64,000 nt of DNA from Streptococcaceae bacterium (GTDB lineage Bacteria > Bacillota > Bacilli > Lactobacillales > Streptococcaceae): NCBI GenBank assembly GCA_022484805.1, contig JAKVKP010000002.1, positions 1 to 64,000 of the forward strand, written 5' to 3'. The notes below the pieces were generated by a model. That model was given only the letters and a program-made list of their open reading frames with translations. It was not told the origin of the DNA and ran no database searches. The position numbers and the translations under genes were made by a program. Positions 25,540 to 34,855 of the stretch are shown here, one piece after another; within the stretch, counting starts at the first letter, position 1; every line of letters begins with the position of its first letter.

Positions 25540-28095
25540 ATGAAATGGTATCAACTTACAAATGAAGAAATTCAACAAAAATTAAAGACAAAATTAAGTG
25601 GCCTATCTCAGGTCGAAAGAACGCAGCGCCTTGAGATGAATGGTCCAAATGAGATGACTGAAAAAACGGGCTTAAAACCATGGCAGAAATTTTTAAGACA
25701 CTTTACAGATTTACTAATGATTGTCCTTTTAGTTGCCTCAATTATTAAATTTTTAACAGGTGAATATGTTGAAGGCGGAATTATATTATTAGTTGTCATC
25801 GTTAACGGCTTGGTTGGTTATTATCAAGAACGCAAAGCCGAAGAATCCTTGGATGGTCTAAAGCAAATGATGGGACAAGATTCAGTTATCATTTGTGAGG
25901 GCAATAAACAAATAGTCGCAAACGAAACATTGATTTCAGGTGATATTGTTGCACTCAATTCAGGTGACGTTGTTCCAGCCGACTTACGCTTAATTGAAGT
26001 CCATGATTTATTAATAGAAGAATCAATACTAACTGGAGAATCAGAGGCCGCGGAAAAACAAATAGATAGCTTATCTGACACTCTACCAGCAGGGGATCAA
26101 ACTAATATGGCATTCTCAGGTACCCTAGTTCAGGCAGGATCTGCCTTAGGAATTGTGGTAGCAACAGGTGATGCAACTGAAATTGGTAAAATTAATCAAG
26201 CATTACAGTCAGTACAGCAACAGACGACACCATTAGTTCGAAAAATGAACCAGCTTAATCATCAAATCTTTCGAGGTATCACTTTCTTAATCATCTTCTT
26301 ACTTTTCTTTACAACCTTCCGTTACGGAATGGATTGGCAAGTAATGTTCTCAGCAATGATTGCTTTAGTAGTTGCAATGATTCCAGAGGGACTACCTGCC
26401 GTCTTAACCATGATTCTTTCAATGGGTGTCAAAGAAATGACGAACGAAAATGCGATTATTAAAAGTATGCCATCGGTTGAAACCTTAGGCGCAATGACCG
26501 TCATCTGCTCTGACAAAACAGGTACTTTAACCAAAAACGAAATGACAGTTGTTAATGTAGCAACAGAAAAACAGGCACAAATCTTAGAAATCATGAATAA
26601 CTGTCAAGAGCTTAAGCTAAACGATAGTCAAAACGCAGATGATTTACAAGGCAATCCAACTGAGCTCGCACTCTTACACTACGTTGAAAAAAATGCTACA
26701 TCCACAAAATTACAAAAGCAAAAAGGTAAAATTCCATTTAGCTCAAGCTATAAGTATATGGCAACTTTGCATGAAGGTGATGCACAAAATATCATCTATC
26801 TCAAGGGTGCACCTGAGGTATTAATGTCAATGGCCAGCTTATCATCAGAACAGCTCAAAAAATGGCAGACGACAGCTTCAGAATTTGCTCAACAAGGTCA
26901 ACGAGTTCTCGGCTTTGCAATTAAAAAAATAGATAAAACACAGGAACTTAATCACGATACTTTAGAAAATCTCGAATTTATCGGTCTGGCAGGTATCATC
27001 GATCCACCAAAGGAAAGTGCTATTCAAGCCGTTAAAGAATGTCAACAGGCAGGTATTGCTGTTAAAATGATTACAGGAGATCATAAGGATACTGCCAAGG
27101 CAATCGGAAAAGAGATTGGTTTAAAGCATCATGATAATGTATTAATCGGTATCGATATTGATCAATTAAGTGATCAAGAGTTGGCTGAGCAAGTTAAAAA
27201 AGTTGACATCTTTGCTAGAACAACACCTGAGCATAAGCTTCGCATTGTAACCGCACTACAGACAAACGGCGAGGTTGTTGGCATGACCGGAGATGGCGTC
27301 AATGATGCACCGGCACTTAAAAAAGCCGACATCGGTATCGCTATGGGTATCAAGGGTAGTGAGGTTAGTAAGCAAGCTTCAGATATGGTACTAGCCGATG
27401 ATAATTTCAACACAATTGCAAAAGCGGTCAAAGAGGGTAGACGTATTTTCGACAACCTCAAAAAAACCATCAACTTTTTCTTACCAACCGCACTTGCACA
27501 AGGTTTAGTTGTTATATTCGCACTTTTAGTCAATCGACCATTACCGCTCACCCCTGTCCAGATTCTATGGGTGAATATGGTCTCAACCATCACACTTTCA
27601 TACGCACTGGGCTTTGAAAAGGCAAGTAAAGATACGATGACGCGACCACCAAGAGCAGTCAACGAAGGCATTCTGACTAAGTATAGCGTCTTTAGGATTG
27701 TCTATGTTTCTCTCCTTATCGTTATCCCTGCTTACTTCCTAGCAATGCAATTTGAGGGTCAAGCCTTACAGCAAACTATCCTATTACAAAATATTGTACT
27801 TGCCCAAGCAGTCTATATGATTAACTGCCGTGAATTGACGGATGCTTCAATCAATAAAGGCCTACTAGAAAACAAAATACTATTTGTTTCAATCGGAATC
27901 CTATTATTACTCCAAAGCGCTGTCCTATTCCTACCAATTATGCAGCAATGGGTTGGTACAACTATGCTAAGTGGATCACAGCAACTCATCATTTTAGCTA
28001 ACATTGCACTACTCTTCATCATTGTAGAGATAGAAAAGAGAATAACTCGATTCGTAACTAAAGCAAATAGGCAAGTATCACCAACAATTAGCTAA
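25540..28095 (+). CDS. calcium-type P-type ATPase (PMR1/SERCA-like)
   Basis: Membrane cation exporter of 851 residues, P2A type. In order: the N-terminal cation-ATPase domain, actuator TGES near 165, transmembrane VAMIPEGLPAVLT with the PEGLP motif, phosphorylated DKTGTLT (Asp near 325), KGAPE in the nucleotide domain, TGDGVNDAPALKKADIGIAMG, and the C-terminal helices with VQILWVNMVSTI, where Asn matches a calcium-site ligand. The usual aspartate of N-x-x-x-D in this helix is replaced by Ser-Thr, which leaves the ion uncertain (Ca or Mn). Start at 25540 has GAGG 9 nt upstream; 25519 is an in-frame alternative. Confidence 0.9.
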   Translation: MKWYQLTNEEIQQKLKTKLSGLSQVERTQRLEMNGPNEMTEKTGLKPWQKFLRHFTDLLMIVLLVASIIKFLTGEYVEGGIILLVVIVNGLVGYYQERKAEESLDGLKQMMGQDSVIICEGNKQIVANETLISGDIVALNSGDVVPADLRLIEVHDLLIEESILTGESEAAEKQIDSLSDTLPAGDQTNMAFSGTLVQAGSALGIVVATGDATEIGKINQALQSVQQQTTPLVRKMNQLNHQIFRGITFLIIFLLFFTTFRYGMDWQVMFSAMIALVVAMIPEGLPAVLTMILSMGVKEMTNENAIIKSMPSVETLGAMTVICSDKTGTLTKNEMTVVNVATEKQAQILEIMNNCQELKLNDSQNADDLQGNPTELALLHYVEKNATSTKLQKQKGKIPFSSSYKYMATLHEGDAQNIIYLKGAPEVLMSMASLSSEQLKKWQTTASEFAQQGQRVLGFAIKKIDKTQELNHDTLENLEFIGLAGIIDPPKESAIQAVKECQQAGIAVKMITGDHKDTAKAIGKEIGLKHHDNVLIGIDIDQLSDQELAEQVKKVDIFARTTPEHKLRIVTALQTNGEVVGMTGDGVNDAPALKKADIGIAMGIKGSEVSKQASDMVLADDNFNTIAKAVKEGRRIFDNLKKTINFFLPTALAQGLVVIFALLVNRPLPLTPVQILWVNMVSTITLSYALGFEKASKDTMTRPPRAVNEGILTKYSVFRIVYVSLLIVIPAYFLAMQFEGQALQQTILLQNIVLAQAVYMINCRELTDASINKGLLENKILFVSIGILLLLQSAVLFLPIMQQWVGTTMLSGSQQLIILANIALLFIIVEIEKRITRFVTKANRQVSPTIS

Positions 28096-28096
28096 T

Positions 28097-29530
28097 TTAT
28101 AAATAAAATTCCCAAGTGAGCTCGGCAAGCTGTCGCAGCTCACTTTTAGTTGGCATATTCGAAATATAAAAAACTTGTAGCTGTATGTCATCTAACGGAT
28201 AATTTGAAATAATCACATCCTGTGAATCAAAAACTAGCTCTCTTAATTGAAAATATTCAATATTTTCAATTTTTGCTTTTGAACCAAGTGTAATTGCTAG
28301 CTCTTCTTGTAAGAAGGCTTTCCAAGCAGGCTCGCCTTGAAAGGTAAAGTAAAATTTACGACTTTGAGGTTTAATTGCTAATATTGCCTGTTGCTCTAAA
28401 AGAAAGATTAAATTAAGCAAATAAAGTGGATTTTCAATTGTAAGTGTTGCTTGGATAATTTCACTAATTGCAGCTTCACTTTGACTAAAATTCTTCCCTT
28501 TACGAGCGATTAACAATTCTGGATATTCTAATTGAAATTGCTCTGACAACCAAGTGGATTCATTGTATTTTAATAATAATAGCAACAAATTATCCACAAG
28601 ACTAGATTGTTTTAGAGGCAATGCTATTTCTTGTGACATATAGTCTACCACTTGATTGGCAACTGACATTATTTTCGGATAGCATTTCATTAAAGAAATT
28701 TCATCACCAAACACATTATTATAGTGCCAGCTTTCTAAAAAACAAAAAAATGCAAAAAATAGTTCTGTTGCTACTAAATAAACACCTTCTTTTTCATAAA
28801 CCTTATATAAGGCATCACGATATTTTAGATAAAGAGGATCCTCATTATCAAAATAAAAATCGTTAATTTGACAGCTTGCCTTGATTCGAATCGTATTAAT
28901 GAAAAACCAGCATGTCCCAAAAATTTCTTCAGTTTGAACAGAAATTTCAGTTGAGTGTAGTGCACTTAAAAATTGAAAATAATGGGCCTCATGAATTGCA
29001 TAATCCTCAAAAAAATAGTTATTGTGAGTAAATGGTGTCAAAAGACGATGATATAATATTCTAATTGCACTTTCATCACCTAGAAATTGAATTTTTTTAG
29101 TGGTAACCTTAATCCTAATTTGAAAAGTGGATAGCTGGCGATTAATCTTGGTAGTATACCGTCTAAGCGTTTCAATTGAGATAGCATTCTCATTTAAAAA
29201 TTGTGTCGTAACAATAGATTGGTTAAAAAATAGTGATTTAATGAGTTGAACACCAATTGACTGAGGCAGGAAAACAGCCCATAAATCATTAATTGGCTGA
29301 TGGTCTTGATTAATTAATTCAATGCCTTGACTGCTCGTTTCAATCATCCAGCCCTTCGGTAGCTGATCACGAATCAGTACCAAATCTGAAAAAACTGTTC
29401 GTTCAGTCGTTTGGATAGCCTCTGCTAAATCCTTAGTAATAACAGATGGATGGTTTAAAAGCTGTTCTATTAAAGCAATCTGACGTCTGAGTTCCTTTTC
29501 AGGAATTATTTTTTTCAACATTGCGTACAA
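28097..29530 (-). CDS. Mga-like/PRD-type transcriptional regulator
   Basis: About 477 residues. An N-terminal helix-turn-helix (LIEQLLNHPSVITKDLAEAIQTTERTVFSDLVLIRDQLP) is followed by an Mga-type second HTH (LFFNQSIVTTQFLNENAISIETLRRYTTKINRQL) and a PRD-like helical region. The C-terminal part may be an EIIB-like fold (SQDVIISNYPLDDIQLQVFYISN). This is the AtxA/Mga architecture of PTS-linked regulators. It converges on the calcium ATPase gene with 1 nt between stops, with no clear target operon nearby. The start is uncertain: TTG 29530 has GAGG 4 nt upstream, and ATG 29521 is 13 nt from it. Confidence 0.85.
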   Translation of the reverse strand: MYAMLKKIIPEKELRRQIALIEQLLNHPSVITKDLAEAIQTTERTVFSDLVLIRDQLPKGWMIETSSQGIELINQDHQPINDLWAVFLPQSIGVQLIKSLFFNQSIVTTQFLNENAISIETLRRYTTKINRQLSTFQIRIKVTTKKIQFLGDESAIRILYHRLLTPFTHNNYFFEDYAIHEAHYFQFLSALHSTEISVQTEEIFGTCWFFINTIRIKASCQINDFYFDNEDPLYLKYRDALYKVYEKEGVYLVATELFFAFFCFLESWHYNNVFGDEISLMKCYPKIMSVANQVVDYMSQEIALPLKQSSLVDNLLLLLLKYNESTWLSEQFQLEYPELLIARKGKNFSQSEAAISEIIQATLTIENPLYLLNLIFLLEQQAILAIKPQSRKFYFTFQGEPAWKAFLQEELAITLGSKAKIENIEYFQLRELVFDSQDVIISNYPLDDIQLQVFYISNMPTKSELRQLAELTWEFYL

Positions 29531-29644
29531 TTTGCCTCACATCCTTTCCCTACAAGCATACAAGTATTTGAAGAAAGGGTCAATTGACTTTTTAATTGCC
29601 TTTAAAATCTTTCACTGAAAAGCTATGTTAGCAATGAACGAGCC

Positions 29645-29681
29645 AAAAGCAGAGCACATTTAAATATGTACTCTGCTTTTT
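29645..29681 (-). terminator. mntH terminator
   Basis: AAAAGCAGAG..ACAT and ATGT..CTCTGCTTTTT form a 14-bp stem. It lies 22 nt after the mntH stop, with T-rich ends on both strands. Confidence 0.78.
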
Positions 29682-29702
29682 AAAATCATTCAGCTTAAAA
29701 TT

Positions 29703-31307
29703 TTAATCTATCTCGGCAGTTTCAGGCTTCAATTCTGCCTTTTTTCTCATTTCTTCAGCGTATTTTTTATCACCTCGATATAATTCGACAATCATCCAAA
29801 CCAGCATCGCAAGTACCACGACAATGATTACATAGGCAAGGCGATCAGCAAATAATAATTGTTGACTGGTTGCCGAATCGCCAAAAAATCCTTCAATTTG
29901 ATCGGGTAGCCCTTTCATATTAAGAAAAATTAAGGCAACAACCGAAAACCAACCGAGCAATTTAATCAACCAAGAGTTTTTAAAACGATCGCCCATTTCA
30001 ACGCTACTATTAGTAAAAATAAGTAGAGGTAACATTGAAAATGGTAAAGCAAAGGCTAGGAAAACCTGCGAATTATTCATTAAATTATTAATCGCAATAT
30101 GTTCCTGAATCTCTCCACGGCCACTTGTCAATAAAACACAGATAATAACTGGTATCACCGATAACAATCGCGTAATCAAACGACGAAGCCAAATTGGCAC
30201 ACGCATATGAATAAAACCTTCCATGATGATTTGACCAGTTAAAGTACCCGTAATTGTCGAATTTTGACCAGAAGCTAATAAGGCTACCGCAAATAAGGTT
30301 GATAAAATTCCCGTATTAGCCACATGCGCAAGTACATCATTATTCATTAAGCTAGGCTTAGATAATGCTTCAAATAGGCCAAAGAATGATGGATCTTCAA
30401 CACTACCAGATTTAAATACTGCAACCCCCATTATCAATAATAGCGAATTAACAAAGAAAGCCATTGTCAATTGAATATTTGAATCCCAAGTGGAAAAACG
30501 TAAAGTTCTAGCAACATCTGCTTCATCATTGTGGTCAATTTTTCTGCTTTGAACCACAGAGGAGTGCAAATATAGATTATGAGGCATTACTGTTGCACCG
30601 ATAATACCAAGTGTACCCGTCAATGCTGTTTGACCCAAAACAGGGTTTGCACTTGAAAATGCTTTAGCGTTAGGAATCAAGCCTTTGAAAACATCACTCC
30701 AAACAGGATTTGAAAGAATCACTTGATAAGCGAAAATAACAAAAATAACAACGATTAGAGCGACGACAATCGCTTCAATTTTACGGAAGCCAATTTTGGT
30801 TAATAATAATAAAAGTAATACGTCAAATACCGTAATTAAGACTGCAATTGCTAACGGTATCTTAAATAAGAGATAAAGCGCAATCGCGCCACCAATTACC
30901 TCAGCAATATCGGTTGCCATAATTGCTAATTCAGTTAAAATCCACAATATAATCCCCAGAGGCTTACTCGTTCTGGCACTAATCGCTTGCGCTAAGTCCA
31001 TTTTGGAAACAATACCAAGCTTAGCAGCCATATACTGCAAAAGCATCGCAATTAAGCTCGACATCAAAATAATGGACATCAATAAATATTGAAAATTTTG
31101 ACCACCAGTAATTGAGGTTGACCAATTACCTGGATCCATATAACCAACAGCGACCAAAGCACCCGGTCCTGAATAGGCAAATAATGTTTTCCAAAAACTC
31201 ATATTTTTGGGTACATCAATTGTACCGTTAATTTCCTCAAGAGAAGGCCCATTCGCGTATTCAACTAAATGATGCCTTTCTTTCGTATGAGTTGCTTTCT
31301 CTTTCAA
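29703..31307 (-). CDS. mntH: NRAMP manganese/divalent metal transporter
   Basis: Proton-coupled manganese importer of 534 residues with about 11 helices. The two metal-binding helices are evident: DPGN in YMDPGNWSTSITGG (helix 1) and MPHN in ATVMPHNLYLHSSVVQSR (helix 6), together with the conserved GQNSTITGTLTGQ. The long N-terminal tail and starting TTG (AAGGAAG upstream) are normal for lactic acid bacterial MntH. Single-gene unit. Upstream it carries repeated DtxR-like inverted sequences, so repression by an MntR-type regulator under manganese sufficiency is likely. Confidence 0.93.
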   Translation of the reverse strand: MKEKATHTKERHHLVEYANGPSLEEINGTIDVPKNMSFWKTLFAYSGPGALVAVGYMDPGNWSTSITGGQNFQYLLMSIILMSSLIAMLLQYMAAKLGIVSKMDLAQAISARTSKPLGIILWILTELAIMATDIAEVIGGAIALYLLFKIPLAIAVLITVFDVLLLLLLTKIGFRKIEAIVVALIVVIFVIFAYQVILSNPVWSDVFKGLIPNAKAFSSANPVLGQTALTGTLGIIGATVMPHNLYLHSSVVQSRKIDHNDEADVARTLRFSTWDSNIQLTMAFFVNSLLLIMGVAVFKSGSVEDPSFFGLFEALSKPSLMNNDVLAHVANTGILSTLFAVALLASGQNSTITGTLTGQIIMEGFIHMRVPIWLRRLITRLLSVIPVIICVLLTSGRGEIQEHIAINNLMNNSQVFLAFALPFSMLPLLIFTNSSVEMGDRFKNSWLIKLLGWFSVVALIFLNMKGLPDQIEGFFGDSATSQQLLFADRLAYVIIVVVLAMLVWMIVELYRGDKKYAEEMRKKAELKPETAEID

Positions 31308-31373
31308 AATACTTCCTTCTTTCTCTTAACAATAATAATAGCATTTTTATTAATTTGAATTATTAATAGTTTA

Positions 31374-31426
31374 TAATTGGTGCACCTAATTAAAATAAGG
31401 TACACCTAAAAATTACACCTAATTAA
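31374..31426 (-). promoter_or_regulatory. repeated MntR/DtxR-type operator upstream of mntH
   Basis: Site 1 (31374-31392) TAATTGGTGCACCTAATTA is a dyad with one mismatch. Site 2 (31396-31410) is TAAGGTACACCTAAA. Site 3 (31413-31426) is the half site TTACACCTAATTAA. The shared core, read as AGGTGyACCT, resembles DtxR-family metal-dependent repressor boxes. Sites 1 and 2 are 20 bp apart centre to centre. Confidence 0.65.
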
Positions 31427-31481
31427 TCCAAATTGCAACTATTTTATTAATAAAAGTTTTCAAGCCAATTATGATACAAAA

Positions 31482-31516
31482 AAAGCATCGATTACGTCTC
31501 AACGAATCGATGCTTT
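31482..31516 (-). terminator. metNIQ operon terminator
   Basis: AAAGCATCGATT and AATCGATGCTTT pair perfectly over 12 bp with an 11-nt loop, followed on the minus strand by seven T. It lies 15 nt after the metQ stop. Confidence 0.9.
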
Positions 31517-31530
31517 ATAATCAATAATTA

Positions 31531-32367
31531 TTAAAATGCAGGAATTAACGTATCACTATGATCCTTTTCTAAAAATTCACGAACCTCGTCACTCGTCATT
31601 GCTTTTTTAAGCGCCTTAATTTTATCCGAATCTTCATTATCATTACGGGCAACAACTTGAATCGCAAAACGTGAATCAACCTTCTGTTCTAGAAATAGAG
31701 CATCAGCTGGTTTTAAGCCAACTTTTGCAATATATGTTGGATAGTTATAGACAAGTGAAACATCTGGTTCACTATAAGACTCAGATAGATTTAATAAATC
31801 CACCTCTAACCATTGGAAATTCTTTGGATTTTCAACAATATCCTTAATTGTACCATTAGTACCAACCCCGTCAGCCAGTGTGATTAATTTTTGTTCAGCC
31901 AAAATAGCTAGGGCACGTCCTTGATTTGAGGCATCATTTGGAATCGCAACTTTAGTACCGTCTGGAATTTCATCTACTGATTTATAATCTTTAGAATAAA
32001 AACCAACTTTTGCATCATAAATAGGTTGAATTGCGACTAAATTTGCATCTTTTTCTTTATTATATTTTTCCATAAATGGCTTATGCTCAGCAAAACTGGC
32101 ATCGGCTTCTCCGCTTGCAACCATATCATTATAAGCAACATTGTCTGTTACCTGAACGAGCTTGATTTCCCAACCGTCAGCCTTAGCAACCTTTGCAGCT
32201 ACTTTCACAACATCAGTCATAGGTGTAGTCTGACTCGCAACAGTGATGACCTTGTCTTCACTATCTGAACTACTTTTACTTGTATCGCTAGTAGTTTGAC
32301 CACCTCCACAGGCTGTTAAAGAAACACTTAAAATAATTGCACCAATTGCTGTAACCCATTTTTTCAT
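31531..32367 (-). CDS. metQ: methionine-binding lipoprotein MetQ
   Basis: Extracellular NlpA-family lipoprotein of 278 residues; signal peptide with lipobox LTAC (Cys20). Family motifs include the N-terminal ITVASQTTPMTDVVKVAAKVAKADGWEIKLVQVTDNVAYNDMVASGEADASFAEHKPFM, KVAIPNDASNQGRAL and the ligand-pocket segment VSLVYNYPTYIAKVGLKP. Third gene of metN-metI-metQ. It delivers D/L-methionine or related peptides to MetNI. Confidence 0.9.
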   Translation of the reverse strand: MKKWVTAIGAIILSVSLTACGGGQTTSDTSKSSSDSEDKVITVASQTTPMTDVVKVAAKVAKADGWEIKLVQVTDNVAYNDMVASGEADASFAEHKPFMEKYNKEKDANLVAIQPIYDAKVGFYSKDYKSVDEIPDGTKVAIPNDASNQGRALAILAEQKLITLADGVGTNGTIKDIVENPKNFQWLEVDLLNLSESYSEPDVSLVYNYPTYIAKVGLKPADALFLEQKVDSRFAIQVVARNDNEDSDKIKALKKAMTSDEVREFLEKDHSDTLIPAF

Positions 32368-32424
32368 AATAAACTCCTCTTCTCCAATACACTAATCTAT
32401 ATATTATTGCTTTGTTACTATTAA

Positions 32425-33096
32425 TTATTTTCGCTTATCCAATTTTTGCGAAACCATATTACCTATCATTTGAATTGCAAAAACAACTATAATCATAATT
32501 GCAATGGCGATACTCATAATACCGTATTGATAGCTTTGATAACCATAAATCAAGGCAAAGCTCCCAATACCACCACCACCAATAATACCCATAACCGTTG
32601 AATATGAAACCATACTAACCGCAGCTGTCGTATATGCCAAAACCAATCCACTTCTAGCTTCTGGTAATAAAAAATACCAAATATACTGCCATTTTGATGC
32701 ACCTAGCGAATTCGCTAAAAGTCTTGTTTCGACTGGAACATCTAGTAACACCTGCTCAACAAGTCTGGCAAAGATAACAACGGCAACAATACTGAGTGGA
32801 AATGAAGCTGGATATGGTCCAAAGGCACGTCCGAGTAATAATCGCGTTAGCGGAATCAAAGTGATAATAAATAATAAATATGGAAATGAACGGACAAAGG
32901 TAACGAAAAAATTGAATAACCAGTAACTCAAATTACGCTTACCCTTAATTTGAGGATTAGAAGCAAACATTGCTATACCTAAAGGTAGGCCAATCAGTAA
33001 ACAGCTTGTCATTGAAATCCCCATCATAATGCCAGTTTCTTTAATCGCAGTCTTTAATTCTGGCAAGTAAAACTGAATGGAATCAATTAAACTCAT
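32425..33096 (-). CDS. metI: methionine ABC transporter permease MetI
   Basis: Membrane permease of 223 residues with five to six helices and the EAA loop (RLLANSLGASKWQYIWYFLLPEARSGLVLAY). The C-terminal VMGIIGGGGIGSFALIYGYQSYQ is characteristic of MetI. Its ATG overlaps the metN stop (ATGA). It pairs with MetN and MetQ. Confidence 0.92.
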   Translation of the reverse strand: MSLIDSIQFYLPELKTAIKETGIMMGISMTSCLLIGLPLGIAMFASNPQIKGKRNLSYWLFNFFVTFVRSFPYLLFIITLIPLTRLLLGRAFGPYPASFPLSIVAVVIFARLVEQVLLDVPVETRLLANSLGASKWQYIWYFLLPEARSGLVLAYTTAAVSMVSYSTVMGIIGGGGIGSFALIYGYQSYQYGIMSIAIAIMIIVVFAIQMIGNMVSQKLDKRK

Positions 33097-33815
33097 CTTG
33101 CCAGCCTCCTTTGAACCTTTTCTAAATAGGAAATCTGCTGCGGCATAATTTGCTCTGGTTGATTTTCGACTGTACCTAATAGCTTACCGTCTTCCAAAAC
33201 TAAAACTCGGTTGCATAACTTCTTTACCGTATCTAGCTCGTGACTCACAAAAAAAATTGTAATGCCAAATTCTTGATGAATTCGTTGTAGTAAACGTAAA
33301 ACAGACTCCGTATTTTCCTCATCTAACGAGCTTGTCGCCTCATCACAAAGTAAAATTTCAGGTTGTCGCACTAAGGCTCTAGCAATCGCAACCCTTTGCT
33401 TCTCACCTCCTGATAATTCTGCTGGATAAGCCCTGCTCCTAGAAGCAATCCCAACAAAATCTAATACCTCCTTGATGCGTTTCACATCTTTTCGATGGAG
33501 CAAGGTTAAAGGTAAATTAACATTGGCAGCAACAGTTTTATTAGCTAATAAATTATACTGCTGAAAAACGACACCAATTTTTTGTTTAAATTGAAGTACC
33601 TCTTGCTGCGATAATTGACTTGTCAAACGACCATCAATTAATATTTGACCATTTGTTGGTTGTTCAACCAAATTAATCATCCTTAATAAAGTTGACTTTC
33701 CGGATCCACTTTTTCCAACAATTCCCAAAATTTCACCTTTCGTAACAGAAAAAGACACCGATTTTAGTGCTTGGTGCTCCGGATAATTTTTTGATAAATT
33801 TTGTACTTCAATCAT
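33093..33815 (-). CDS. metN: methionine-type ABC transporter ATPase, short form
   Basis: ATP-binding subunit of 240 residues. Walker A GKSGSGKST, Q-loop VFQQYNLL, signature LSGGEKQR, Walker B ILLCDEATSSLD and H-loop FVSHE. MetN proteins are usually about 340 residues because of a C-terminal NIL/ACT-like domain that binds methionine and inhibits transport. Here the chain ends at residue 240, so the regulatory domain is absent. Membership in the methionine system rests on metI and metQ being adjacent. Confidence 0.88.
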   Translation of the reverse strand: MIEVQNLSKNYPEHQALKSVSFSVTKGEILGIVGKSGSGKSTLLRMINLVEQPTNGQILIDGRLTSQLSQQEVLQFKQKIGVVFQQYNLLANKTVAANVNLPLTLLHRKDVKRIKEVLDFVGIASRSRAYPAELSGGEKQRVAIARALVRQPEILLCDEATSSLDEENTESVLRLLQRIHQEFGITIFFVSHELDTVKKLCNRVLVLEDGKLLGTVENQPEQIMPQQISYLEKVQRRLAR

Positions 33816-33859
33816 CTACTCATCCCCTACTATACCGACAAGCATTTTCACTTGAATAC

Positions 33860-33876
33860 GCTTACAAATTGTAAGC
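33860..33876. promoter_or_regulatory. perfect 8-1-8 inverted repeat upstream of metN
   Basis: GCTTACAA-A-TTGTAAGC, 45 bp before the metN start. Could be an operator for a methionine or metal regulator, or a leader hairpin. Confidence 0.45.
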
Positions 33877-34029
33877 AACGACAATCGAATCGATTATCAA
33901 CTTCTAGCAAAAATCACCATATATCCATTTTACAAAAATCTTTATTAATTAACAAAAAATTAGACCTTAAATAGACAAATAAATGATTAATCATTAAATT
34001 TATATATTATAGAAATAATAAAATGACTA

Positions 34030-34057
34030 TGTTATGATTTATTGATAATGATTATCA
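34030..34057 (+). promoter_or_regulatory. promoter with perfect 7-1-7 Fur box
   Basis: Extended -10 TG-T-TATGAT (34030-34038) is followed by TGATAAT-G-ATTATCA (34043-34057), an exact match to the Bacillus 7-1-7 Fur consensus TGATAATNATTATCA. It covers the expected transcription start of the methyltransferase gene, so iron-dependent repression is expected. Confidence 0.82.
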
Positions 34058-34087
34058 ATATCGATAAACTCAAATAAAGGAGTAAAT

Positions 34088-34843
34088 ATGACAAAAAATG
34101 AAATTGGACACCAATTTTTAGCCAAATTAGGCAAAAAAAGGCTTCGACCAGGTGGTAAGGTAGCAACCGACTGGCTAATTCAATCGGCAGATTTTTCAGA
34201 AAATGCTCTAGTCTTAGAAGTCGCCTGTAATATGTGCACAACCTCAATTGAACTAGCACAGCGCTTTAATTGTCGAATCAAAGGTGTTGATTTGGATTCT
34301 AAGGCACTTGAAAAGGCGCGACAAAATATTCAAGCAGCGCAGCTATCACACTTAATTGAGGTACAGCAAGCAAATGCGATGAAACTACCGTTTGAAGATA
34401 ATCAATTTGATATTGTAATAAATGAAGCAATGCTAACTATGCTGAGCCAACCAGCTAAAGAAAAGGCTATTCGAGAATACTATCGCGTTTTAAAGCCAGG
34501 CGGCAAGCTACTGACTCATGACGTGAGCTATCTTGATCCGAAGCTTACCTCGATTATTAGCGAATTAAAAGAGACAATTAATGTTAATGTTGCACCATTA
34601 CAGGTCGAAGATTGGCAAGCGTTGTTTACGAAGATTGGCTTTAGCAAGGTCGAAAGTATCCACGGTGAAATGAGTCTTATGTCTCCGAAAGGTATGATTA
34701 AGGACGAAGGACTTTTTAACACTATAAGAATCGTCAAAAACGGTTTAAAATCAGAAAATCGAGCACAATTCAAAAATATGAATCATTTTTTTAATAAAAC
34801 AGGTAAAGATTTAAAATATATTGCTGTGTCGAGCACAAAATAG
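34088..34843 (+). CDS. class I SAM-dependent methyltransferase
   Basis: 251 residues. Methyltransferase motif I is VLEVACNMCTT (the usual GxGxG is replaced by ACNMC, as in some UbiE/arsenite-type enzymes). It is followed by the acidic GVDLDSKALEKA, motif NAMKLPFEDNQFDIVINEAML, and EYYRVLKPGGKLLTHDV. The fold is complete, but the C-terminal 90 residues show no further known domain. RBS AAAGGAG before the ATG. Preceded by a perfect Fur box, so it is likely expressed under iron limitation. The substrate is unknown. Divergent from metNIQ, which supplies the SAM precursor. Confidence 0.88.
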   Translation: MTKNEIGHQFLAKLGKKRLRPGGKVATDWLIQSADFSENALVLEVACNMCTTSIELAQRFNCRIKGVDLDSKALEKARQNIQAAQLSHLIEVQQANAMKLPFEDNQFDIVINEAMLTMLSQPAKEKAIREYYRVLKPGGKLLTHDVSYLDPKLTSIISELKETINVNVAPLQVEDWQALFTKIGFSKVESIHGEMSLMSPKGMIKDEGLFNTIRIVKNGLKSENRAQFKNMNHFFNKTGKDLKYIAVSSTK

Positions 34844-34855
34844 CACTCTAAAGTT

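Noticed and set aside
27174-27671. 165-codon minus-strand frame inside the calcium-type ATPase gene
   Set aside because: It overlaps a complete conserved ATPase domain on the other strand and has no family features.
33816-34087. S-box, SMK or T-box upstream of metN
   Set aside because: No conserved core motifs of these RNAs were found; only a 17-bp palindrome is present.
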